From positions 2,170,001-2,234,000 of the forward strand of contig NZ_CP131601.1 of assembly GCF_030685535.1 (NCBI RefSeq): 64,000 nucleotides of DNA. The letters run 5' to 3'. The notes below the pieces were generated by a model. It saw only the letters and a list, made by a program, of their open reading frames with translations, was not told the DNA's origin and made no database searches. The translations under genes were made by a program, and so were the position numbers. Below, piece after piece: positions 36,501 to 46,800 of the stretch. This stretch comes from Photobacterium leiognathi (GTDB lineage Bacteria; Pseudomonadota; Gammaproteobacteria; Enterobacterales; Vibrionaceae). Numbering within the stretch: the stretch's first letter is position 1; every line of letters begins with the position of its first letter.

Positions 36501-37096
36501 AGTTTATCGATTTCCACTTGTTTATCAGCATGGACTAAATCGGTAACACCAAGTGTCGATACATCCATGTTGCAATCTTTATCCCAAACCTTGAGTCTAA
36601 AGATCAGTTGCTCCCCAGCTTTAAACTGATAGCTCGTTTCAGTTTTTCCGTCCCATTCAATATCAAAATCATTACTCAGTTCATCACCAGTCAGCACTTT
36701 TAATGGCTGAGATAAATGGCGATCTTTGCCACGGTATACCGCAAGCTGCCAACGCTTAATGTAATGAGAGTAATTAGTTTGGATATTAAATCGAAGGCTA
36801 TCTGTCACTTTATTGTGTTCAACTTCAACCTCATCACTGAGATCAATATTAAGCACAGGTGAAAATTTGGTAATGTCCCGGGTAGCCCAGATCGCACCTT
36901 CATCTAAATATATGCGGGAGTTATCTTTCTGTGTGTGAATATCGGTTTTAACATCGGTAGATTCTGAGCTAATTAATGTCAGCTCAGAATCGATTGTTGA
37001 TGACTGTTCTGACGTATTTACAGGTTGAGCTTGAGCAATTAAAGGCAACGCCGTAATGATTAATAGTGTTATTTTACTTAATTTAAATTGTTTCAC
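33557..37096 (-). CDS. Large outer-membrane beta-barrel protein of the surface-protein locus
   Basis: A predicted outer-membrane protein of 1179 residues; no assigned function. The GTG at 37096 is the likely start: it has GAGG 5 bases upstream and opens a good signal peptide (VKQFKLSKITLLIITALPLIAQA). An N-terminal region of beta-sandwich appearance (about 60-320) includes WDKDCNMD, holding the only Cys I can see in the mature protein. From about residue 300 alternating strands run to the end, rich in Asp, Tyr and Asn, with MWGNFNTGLTGTENADYSRS and GRDYTINPFQGRIVLNKPL as the most distinctive stretches. The chain ends in FINLVGKF, the C-terminal Phe signature of BAM-inserted barrels. From memory, similar segments occur fused behind DUF11 repeats in some very large proteobacterial proteins; here the repeats are on a separate gene upstream. 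A partner role (secretion, anchoring or display) is inference. Confidence 0.75.
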   Translation of the reverse strand: MKQFKLSKITLLIITALPLIAQAQPVNTSEQSSTIDSELTLISSESTDVKTDIHTQKDNSRIYLDEGAIWATRDITKFSPVLNIDLSDEVEVEHNKVTDSLRFNIQTNYSHYIKRWQLAVYRGKDRHLSQPLKVLTGDELSNDFDIEWDGKTETSYQFKAGEQLIFRLKVWDKDCNMDVSTLGVTDLVHADKQVEIDKLDNDDNNEKRTYGRATLMRHNIPTSSGMAKMMGTGLKGVDTVTIGEDEYTVEDGKLYVEKYLPTDAYMFPVKVKYDDGKERDYQLFVRIPDTYYAQAGLVDLYFGKNHVSGNKDVLGVDEQYQGDIYNRGRLAYFGQGKFGDKLQVIAHVDTKESALKDMFKHPFAADDTTVFDILDDDDEMYYGNYGDEANIEKVVNTKGKVYLDVQYDKSSAMWGNFNTGLTGTENADYSRSLYGFKGDYRTRQTTSFGDDRLAVTAFASQADTLSSHDEFLGTGGSLYSTRHGEIVPGSDKVTLVVRNSKTGVVESRKTLQSGRDYTINPFQGRIVLNKPLSQQSQSGGDGVLDSSINNDLENYLSVDYEYVPNGSEALEQMTTGGRVKGWLTDNIALGSTYVQEQKDNQNYQLSGADLTLKATEGSYLTAEFSHSEGQQTDSNYLSKDGGLSFDKIENTDPSAKRQGDMIQVHAVASLYDLMPDTFGAVGNDIEAWYRDKDLGYSYASQDDNLAQLAYGSKLRLQFGDRTQLTTRFDHLDEQDSSGKTVTDIERVEVEGQYRITDHLKIAAAGRHVNELNNDDQQSSGDLVGVRADYEFNDDNSVYVKGQKTVNASQSFDQDDSVAVGAEFALNDDWTLSGEYATGDRGDSLQAKVDYQVNDYYSTYASYIQEDYDNENNIVFGQKADLSDTLSFYQENQFVDDNNGKGKVNSFGFDYDVNDDVDAGIAFEKSNLKSIDNGDIERSGISVYTSVDKDDYSLKNKVEYRVDKGDSKVTQFVTTNHYVHHLSDEYTLFGKFNYSKSKDETKNEVVERYTESSVGLAYRPIFNDRLNFLTRYTYLEDYDQTDRSKEQDTNNEKSHIVEGETIYSVNAHVDLGWKGAYKKKSELYKRKDSSDVPVKNEIFLTGVSASYKVMKDWDVTGEYHWKKDRVTDDLEQGALLSVNKHINDNVKIGVGYNFSKFDDDLVHNDDYNAKGVFINLVGKF

Positions 37097-37833
37097 TTTA
37101 ACCTCTTTTGGCAACCACGCCTGATATAAAAGAATCAATATTCAGTCGGGTGAATAGCAATTCTTCAGTCTTTACTTCCTTAATTTTGAACACGACATAT
37201 AGGTGTTATCTGTGAACAAAATGGATACATAATTAATATGTAGACAGGCTAACAATTGCTCTTAAAAGGGTTAACTCATAAACATTGAAATATTTTGATT
37301 TTGAATTTCAGAGAAAAAAACACTGTTTACGTCAATTAATATAAAATACAGGGCAAGATAAAATCATCATGAAAAATGAAGAGAAGTAGAATTTAATCAC
37401 CTCAATATAAAAAAACATAAACAATTAAAATCATATACTTAAAGGTGAGTATCGTATATTTTTATAATGGCAAAGAGTTTTGAATCCAACTTTCAGAACA
37501 ATATTAAAACTCCAATAGCAGTAATATTTTCACTACCTCTTGTTATTTCCACCTAAAAATCATAGTTATTATTATCTCTTACTGTAATTACAAAAAATGA
37601 AAATGACTTAGCTGTACCCATTAAACTATCAAATATCTAACCTCTCATAGATAGGTATTTATACTCGTTAAAGCACATAGTGAAATACACCTAGGGATAT
37701 AGAACAACAGTAATAGATAGATTCATACGCGCACTGTTATTCATGGCAAGATAAATGGTGAACCAGTGTTCGTTATATTAATAGGTATGGGAACGACTCT
37801 TTGATATTAAAAAGAGTCTATAGAAATAGATAT
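37097..37833. other. Intergenic region upstream of the barrel gene
   Basis: About 740 bp without a coding frame, between the terminator of the giant gene and the barrel gene start. It must contain the promoter for the barrel/lipoprotein operon. It includes the 14-bp element at 37267-37280 that recurs upstream of the giant gene. The rest is very AT-rich. Confidence 0.5.
37267..37280 (-). promoter_or_regulatory. 14-bp element shared with the giant gene upstream region (copy 1)
   Basis: Plus strand AGGGTTAACTCATA, identical to 47063-47076 and in the same orientation relative to its gene, 171 bp upstream of the barrel start. AACATTGAA follows within a few bases here and within about 12 bases at the other copy. 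A shared regulator site is inferred. Confidence 0.5.
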
Positions 37834-37860
37834 AAAAAAAGCTGATGAGAACTCATCAGC
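37834..37860 (-). terminator. Terminator after the giant surface-protein gene
   Basis: On the minus strand the 9-bp stem GCTGATGAG / CTCATCAGC with loop TT is followed by seven Ts. It separates the giant gene from the barrel operon, so the two transcripts are independent. Confidence 0.88.
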
Positions 37861-37882
37861 CTTTGATTTATCGCTTAACTAA

Positions 37883-40800
37883 TTAATGTTTGGTTTGAAC
37901 ACTGAAGTTAAACTTAGCCAGTGCATTCGGTGTTATACGCTGTACTTTCGGGTTTTCACTGATCACTTTCATTCCTGTTGGTAAAGAATCAGTATCAACT
38001 TTTACAAGGAAGTTCTTACCTTTCTTATCTTTCACCCACTGATCTGGAATGTGGTAACGACCAAATTGATCGGTTTCGATCTTAATCCCTTCTGTGGTAA
38101 TTAAGCGAACCCCAGGAATACCATCTTCATAGATACCCAAGTTTTCAATCACGATCTCCCAAACATAACCCGTTTTCGCTTGGTATAGATTACGTGTCAC
38201 ATTGAGATTCTCTGCTGAAAGCCCTTGTTTAGTATCACCAGTTAATGTGCGCGTGATCTTACCATCAGTACCAAAGTGAACATGAGTACCATTGTTTGTT
38301 GTTACGCTAAAGGCAAACGGTGTAGCTGTTGTCGTTTTAAAACGGATCACAGCTTTATTGCCTTGCTTCAAGGTTCGGTTTTGCGACTGACCCATCAACG
38401 TTTTAACTGTAATACCACTGTTAATAGGTGCTGCTTGTTTTGCAGCACTCACTACTATAGTTTTACCGTCACGCATTAAAGTTGTTGAATTGGCAACATA
38501 ATCCCCTTTCGGTAAGTCCGTTTTTACAGTAATGCCTTTTGCAGTTGCATCGGCTTGGAAACCATCGCCATTTAAGTCTTCAAATACTTTACCTATGATA
38601 GATGTAGTATCGAATAACTTGTCTGCTTCAATTTCAACCACGGCTTTATCGACATTCGATTTATCTTCACCACGGATCTGTGCAACGGCAGTATTCACAT
38701 ATTTACCAAACGTCACACCTGTGCTTACACGCATAAGGTAACGGACACGCACTTTCTCGCTTGATTTCAGGTTAACCTTTCTAAAGGTTAATTGTCCTGA
38801 CATCACAGGCTCTTGGCTTAGTAATTCGTCATCTTTGGTATCAAACTCACCATCTGGACCACTATGTACAATTTGTGTTGAACCCGGCACATATTGAAAA
38901 CCTGCTGGATAATGGTCAACAACTGATACATCATAGAAATTCGCTTTATTGTCGTTTTCTACCATCACTTCGTATTCAACCACATCACCCACTTGTGCTG
39001 TTGCTTTTGATGCTGTTTTTGTCAGCTTCAAATCGTACTCTGGCAGCATAGGTTTAACCTTAGATTCAAGCTTAGTAACAGACAAGTTGTGTACATCAAT
39101 GTGTCCTATCACTTTTCTATCAATGTAAAACGCAGCATAATCGATAACATTAACAAGGTCCTTATCAACTTGAGTGGTAAAGGTATAAACCACTTTACTG
39201 TGTGGTGCGATGTGTAATCCTGTTTGTACATCTTTACCATCAGTGTAACTACCTACAGTTGTACCACGATCCGTACCTGTTGCTTTGGTTACGATCTTCC
39301 AATCGGTATAAGCATGAATTTGACGACCGTTATAATCTTCTGAACTAACCTTTGAGAACTCACTCATAAAGCCAACATTATTAGCAAATGCATCAGTGTT
39401 GTTTTCTAGCGTAATGGTGTAAACCACAGTCCCACCCGGTACATAGATATTTTCGTCTTCACCTACATTGTCATCATCGTAATCCGTTGTCGTGACAATC
39501 GTACCTATAATTTCAGGCTCTAATGGCGGGACAAAATTACTTGGTACATCTTGATCATTAACCTGCGCGATATTTTGAATCATGCCATTAGCACTATCTA
39601 CAACCTTACCTGTTACTTTAAACGTAATGGTTTGTTTAGGTAATAAATCCACCAAGAACTGATTCTCTGTTTGCGCTTCAACTTGCGCCCCTTGAGGTAC
39701 GGTTTCTGCGATAAACTTAGTGCTACCTTTTACAAAAGCAGGACCGATTGAACCATCGCGATATTTCACCGCTATCGTACTCATATCATCATTAACTACC
39801 ATGTCATTGATAATATTGTCAGATGTATTAGTGATAGTTAGTTCAAAGCTTAAATCTTTATTGATGGTGTAATACGATTCAACGCTCGCTTTGGTTGCTT
39901 CAAAACTGGTTTGCTCAGGCTTAACAGTTGCCGTTGCATATTGTTTGTTCTCACCAAATGTTATGCTCGCGGTGTTAGTAATATCATCAACAATGTCATC
40001 AGCAGCAGTACCCATTACGGTGAACGTCACTGTATCTTGCGGCGCAATATCCATCACCACATTCACATCTTTATCTTCAGGTAAGTTTTGTTTTAGCTTG
40101 TTTAAAGCAACATCCATCACTTTAGTGTTTTTATCACCAGCAACATAACTCACTTTCCAATGTGATAATGCGGGTGTTGGTTGACCTAAGTTTGTTGTTG
40201 CTTCTATCTTGCTGATCAGATCTTGTAGCTCTACATGAGCGGCAAAACCTGCACCAGTATTTTCAACTTTAATATCAAAACCTACTTCACCACCGTTCTT
40301 ATAAGTCGCGTAGATAGCTTCTTTCGTTAAAATTACTGCACCTTCAATAGGTTCGATTGTCACTTCAGCATTATGATCATCACCATTATTATCAATCGCA
40401 TGAGCGATATTGGTAATAGAACCAATCACGTTGTTATTCACATTCGCAGCAATATTTACCGTCACTGAAGCGTTAGGCGCGATATCTAAAATGATACTTT
40501 CATTGCTTTCTTGCTTAACAACCTTGCTATCACCTAAGTCAGCAATTTTCGTCACAATCGAATTAGCATCAAAAGCACTGCCTGTTAATGGTGACGTTGG
40601 TGTACCACCAGCAATTTCAGCTTCAATTTTTGATACTTCATCTTTGATATTAACGCCTGTTGCCCAACTCGCTTTGGTGTTATTCACTGTCACTGTGTAA
40701 TTTACGGTTTGACCCGGAACAAACTCACTAATATCAGCTGTTTTCTCAATCGTGATTTCACTATCTACAGGAGTAATCGTTACTTCCGCTGGATGGTCTT

Positions 40801-43800
40801 CACCAGTATTATCGATAGCATGGGCTATATTAGTGATAGAACCAACGACATTACTTTTTACAGTTGCATCAATACCCACTTTAACTAATGAATTCGGTGC
40901 AATATTTAAGGTAATATTTTCATTACTTTCTTGTTTAACAACCTTACTCTTACCCAAATCAACGATCTTAATATCAATAGAATTTGCATCAAAAGCACGA
41001 CCAGTTAATGGTGCAGTTGCGGTTCCACCTGCAATTTCAGCTTCAATTTTTGATACTTCATCTTTTAGATTTACACCTGTTGCCCAGCTTGCTGTACTGT
41101 TATTCACTATCACGGTGTAATGTACTACTTGAGATGGTACAAACTCTTTCACGTCTGCAACTTTCTCAATAGTGAATTCACCTTCAATTGGATCAATCGT
41201 AACAGTTTCAGAAGGCGTATTATTACTTCCTGCATAAGCGGTATTATCAATTGCACCAATAACGTTATCTGCAACAACTGCTTTTACTGTGAATGTCACC
41301 GAGCCTTTCGGTTTAATATCAGCCAATGCGTCAATGTTGTCTGAAGCATTGCTTGTAACAAATGAACCATCGGAAGCTTTCGCTTCAACTGATACAGAGC
41401 TAAAAGCCGCGCCTTCATTCGGTGATGTCGCATCATGAGCAATATCAGCTGTAATCGCTGTCAATTCATCTTTGATTGGTAAATCATTCAGCCACGCATC
41501 ACCTGTATTTTCTACTGTGATGGTGTAGTTGATCTCTTGCCCAGGCGTGAAGGTTTTATCTTCATCTGCCACCTTTTTATGAATAACAAAGTCACTGCTT
41601 TGCGGTGGGATCTCCTGCGATGTGTTGTCTAAACCATTAACAAATGCATGGTTAGGTTCAATCACACCAACCGCAGTATCTTTAATCATTGCTTCAACGG
41701 TAAAGTACACGGTTTGTTGTGGTGCAATATCCAGTTCAGTATCAAGCTGCTTATTATCTAAAGGTGTATTTACAGGTACAAAGGTATCAGGCAAACCAGA
41801 TACACCACCTTCAACACGATAAGTAATGCGATAATCGCTATAAGCTGGCTCATTCTTATCACCCGCTACATCAACGTTTACATGTGATACAACGTCTTTA
41901 ACTGTGATGTCATTTGCCCAGTTATTTGAACTATTCTGAACCTTAACTTCATATGTCGCTTTTTGTCCTGGAAGATAATAACTATTCGATGTGAACGGCT
42001 TACCATCAAGCTCAATGACATTCTTTGACGCTCTAATATCTTTAGGCTCAGGTGTTAATACAGCATCATCACTCTTTTTACCGAACACTGCGGTATTGGT
42101 AATATCCCCCAATGCATCATCGCTAACAGTTGCATCCACTAAAATCGTAATTTTGCCGACTTTAGGAGCAAGCACAGCCTTAGCTTTAATATCATTCTGA
42201 CCAGTTGTCAGTGGGATTGTTGTAATGCCACCTTCAAATGCAGGCTCATTAACAGCCCAATGACTAAAAGGAGTACCTGTTGGATCTTGCTTACCGTCAC
42301 CTGATAATTCAGCTACGTTGGTAAGTAATTTACTTAGCTCATCTTTCAAAGCCATTGTGTAACTCGTACCGTAGCCTTTGTTTGATAACTCAATTTTGTA
42401 TTGGATTTTTTGGCCTGGTTGGTAAGTCTTAATTTCCTTACCTGCACTATCCATAACAATTTTCGTTAGCTCAACATTGGCTGGTAGCATCCTAGAGATA
42501 GGAGATTTAGGGTGTAGCCTGTCTCCAACATTTGCCTCATTTTGGAAAGTACCAACAATGGTAGGTTTAATATGCGCTGTGATATTAAACGTGACCGCAT
42601 TTTCAGGACCGATATCAACTGTTGTATCAAGTACTTGAGTTGAAGGTGCAAAATCTGCCACTTTACTAAATGCATCTTGATGAGCAAAAGCATGAGCAAT
42701 TAATACATCATCAAAAACAGGCTCTTCCACACCATTAACGGTTTTTGCTGTGATAGTAGATAGATCGTCTTTTATCGATAAATCATCAATATTCGCAGTG
42801 CTTTGGTTAGTAACCGTCACTTGATACTCAATGTAACCACCCGGCATATAACCTTTAAGATCCGGCAGTTTATTTTTCTCGTCATCGTAGTAAGCAACAA
42901 TCTTCTTATTAGCAATGTATTTTGCAGTAACAGGGTTAGTAACCACTTCGGTGGTATTACCATTTACATCTAAGGCATTGGTAATTGGGCCAACCGCATC
43001 CTTGTTTACAACAGCATTAACGCTATAAACAGCAGTACCGCCTAGAGGAATAATGGTATCCGTTGTATTAATACTGCCAACTTGATCGTAGTGACCTGCG
43101 AAATACCACGTTTTATATTCACCGCTGTATTTATCAGTTGTTGTCACAGACGAGAACGCAGGTGCTTGATTACCATTAATATCGAGCACTTTCACGTCAG
43201 CAAGTAGATCCTTAACATGGACATCAAAGGCATGGGCTTTACCCGTGTTTTTAATGGTTAAGGTGTAATGTAATGGTTTACCTGGTTCATAGCTTTTCTG
43301 ATCGACCTTCTTTTCAATTTCTAATTTTGGCTCATAAGGTTCAACCACTAAGTCAGGATCGTTATTAAAAGTAATATCACCAACAGCATCGTCACGTACG
43401 GTACCTGTAACGGTATAAATCACTTTATCTTTTGGCGCGACATCAATAGTCGTATCGATATTTTTATTATCAGCAACAGTGCCGTCTAACGTGCCATCAG
43501 TAGAAGTCGATGGTACATCGTGTCCTGTTACTTCTGACTTCTCTACTGATACTGTGAATTCAGGGCCAGAGCCATGATCAAACGGGTTACCTTCTGAAGT
43601 TGTACCGTCTTTATTAATGGTTTTGACCGTTAGACCTTCTAGATTCTCCAAAATGGCTTTATTGTTCATGTAGCCTAAGTTTGAAGACGCCGTGATGGTA
43701 TAAACGATTTTTGTTTTACCAGGAATATACTGTGTTTCATTCAAATGACGAGTGACATCACCACTCGTAGACGCACGCTGTACAGAAGCTTTAGCGTATG

Positions 43801-46800
43801 CGGTGATTGGCTCCATCTTGCCATTTCTCAGGGTAAGGTAAGTCACATCTGCGACGTTGTTTAACCACTCATCAACGACATTATCTTTAATAATGACTGT
43901 AATTCGGTAAGTTGCATTGTCGCCAGCCTCACCTTTTTTCGCCAATTTCAATTCATCATGTAAATCAACATCATCAGAAAAATGTTCTTCACTTCCCTCA
44001 CCAACTTGCTTAGTAATCGTCCATGAACGGTAAGGTGTACCAGTAATATCGGCATACTTATTGTCGCCGTTATTAGCAAGTAAAACATCTATACCGATGA
44101 TCTTGTCGTTAACAACTACATTGTCGACAGCATTCGCACTGTTATTAACAACACGTACCGTCCAAGTGTACTTGTCACCTGGGTGATAGCGTTTAAATTC
44201 AGGATCACCGTATTTATAGATACTAATGCTATTGACCGATGTATTATCTTCATTGACATCAACAGAGGCATCAAAATGATCACCCGCATTATCCGTTGCA
44301 GTTGCAACGTTAGTGATCTTACCTTTACCTACAGCCTTTTCAGACACTAAGCCTTTTACATGAATACGTAATGTTTGATGCGGTGCTAAATCAAAGCGAG
44401 CATTATTAATATCTTTGGTACTTTCACTCGCACTTGCTTCTGAAGTTGGGTAACCAAATAGTTCTGTTCCTTGCCCACGATCGGTTGTTGCTGGGTTCTT
44501 CTCATCATCAATGACTTCCCACCAAACTTTCCATTGATCAAAAATACTCAATGATGAAATTGAATCAGATACACGACCATCATTCACATAACCATCACGA
44601 TCATAATTTTGAATATCAATGGTGTACTCAAGGGGTTGTCCAACCGTATAAACACTGTTCGACACTAATTTACGCAAACGTAAACGAGGTTCAGCTGGAA
44701 CAACATCAACGTTAGCTGTTTTGATAACTTCGCCTGTACGTGCCAATTTAGCTTGTGCTTGGTTAGTAAACTTGCCCCAAATCACATGATCTTTTCGACG
44801 AGGATCAATCTGTGCCGTTACAGTAAATGTTACCGAGCCATCAGCTGGAACATTAATAACACTCTCTAAATCTTTATTATTTTCAGGTGCTTTAACAACT
44901 TCCGCCCCACCGTCAGTAGCTATTGATACTGTCCATGACGTGAATACAGGTACCTCTTCAGCTGCTTTTTCAAGTAACTCAGCTTTTATTTGAGAAATAG
45001 CATCCGTCACTGTGACATTTTTAGCAAAACCTGCTGGTGCTGTGTTCGTGACTTTAATGGTGTAAGTAAACTCGTCATCGTTATAACCATAAGCACGCCA
45101 GCCATCACTATTTGCGCCTTTAACATGCTTCTCTATGTTTAAATTTTCTAAACGTGGCGTGGTAATAACGGTCGATTTACCTTGCTGTTTACCCTCACCT
45201 GCATAGGCCGTGTTAGAGATAACACCAACGATGTCTTGTTTAGTCTTAGCGGTAACAATGTATTTCACCGACTCATTCGGGAAAATGGTTGCTTTTACAT
45301 CAATAGGTTTTTTATTTAAATCACCATTAACATCAGGGTTTGAATGTTCACCTTGATCTGTGGTTACACGAATACTCCCTTCAACAAATGGATATACCAT
45401 CTTACCGTCAGCATTCTCTGCCTTGATTTCATCTAATTTATCAACCACAGGAATATTAAGTAACAAACCATTCGATGGGTTTTTTACTTCAATGGTATAA
45501 GTAATATCTTCACCCGGAGTGAACTTGTCTTGATCTACCGATTTCTTAATTTGGATCTTACCCTTTGGCATATCAATACCAGAGCCAGATTCATCAAAGT
45601 CATCACCACAAGCATTAGAATCTTGAATATGTCCAATCGTGGTGTCTTTCACTTTTGCTTTGATCGTATATTCGATATAAGAATTGGGCGCTAAATCGAC
45701 AACAAAGTTAATGTCATCGGTTCTATGTGCCGACGGGTTATTCGCAGCAACACCTGCATCAGTACCTTTATCAGTATTTTGTGCATCAATACTGTCGATA
45801 TACCAATACTCAAATGGCGCCTCATCAGCACCTGTCGATTGCGTAGTAGTAGGACATGTCATCAGCTTATCTAATAAAGTAATGTTATTAGCAAACTTAT
45901 GCTTATCTGTATTTTTAACTCTTAATTTATAAGTAATTTCGTTACCCGGTGAATACTCACTTTCAATGACTCTTTTCGTATTCTGTGTCGTATTCACAAG
46001 CTGGGTATTTGTATTCACTAATACCGTTTCAGCAATTTGCTGATTCTTTGCATCAAGCAATAGCGCTTTATTACTGATCTCTGCAATAGCAACAGCTGTT
46101 GTTGTCGCTGTCACCGTATAGGTAATTTTACCCTTAGCAGGTAATGTCACTGTGTCATCAAGATCAGCCTCTTTAAGAGGAGAAGACAATGAAGAATCAG
46201 CACCGTTTTCAACGGCAACAGCAATATCCCACGTTGTAAACGGGCTAGACTTATCTTCGTCAGTATGTGACCAGTTATTATTGTCGTCGATATTATTATT
46301 TGCCGCTTGTGACTGGATAGATGAAAGCGTATCAATCACATGATAATTACGTGCAGTACCTGCATGAGCAGCATTTTCAACCACAACGGTATAAGTAATT
46401 TTCTTACCTGTTTGATATGCCGAATTAGCAACGGTTTTAGTAATAGAAAGATCTGGCTGTAAATAATGAGTGACAACAGCATCTAGTTCCTTTTTAAACC
46501 AGAAACCCTTTTTAAATGAAACATGCTCACTGGTATTAATATCGCCGATAGCATTTTCAACAGTCTTAGCTGTAATGATATAACTAATAGACTCAGAAGG
46601 AGCAACAACAATATTTGTCGATACTAAATTTCCAGAAGTATTAAATACACCAGCATCACTATTATCACCAATAGTATCGACTTTATTAGAAACAGAAGAA
46701 AAGGCATTACCTTCTACTCCAGAATCAAGCATCGTAGTGATATCTGCAATTGCTGCATTTAACTTTATATTTTTATAAGTAGTATCTTCAGAATTATTTT

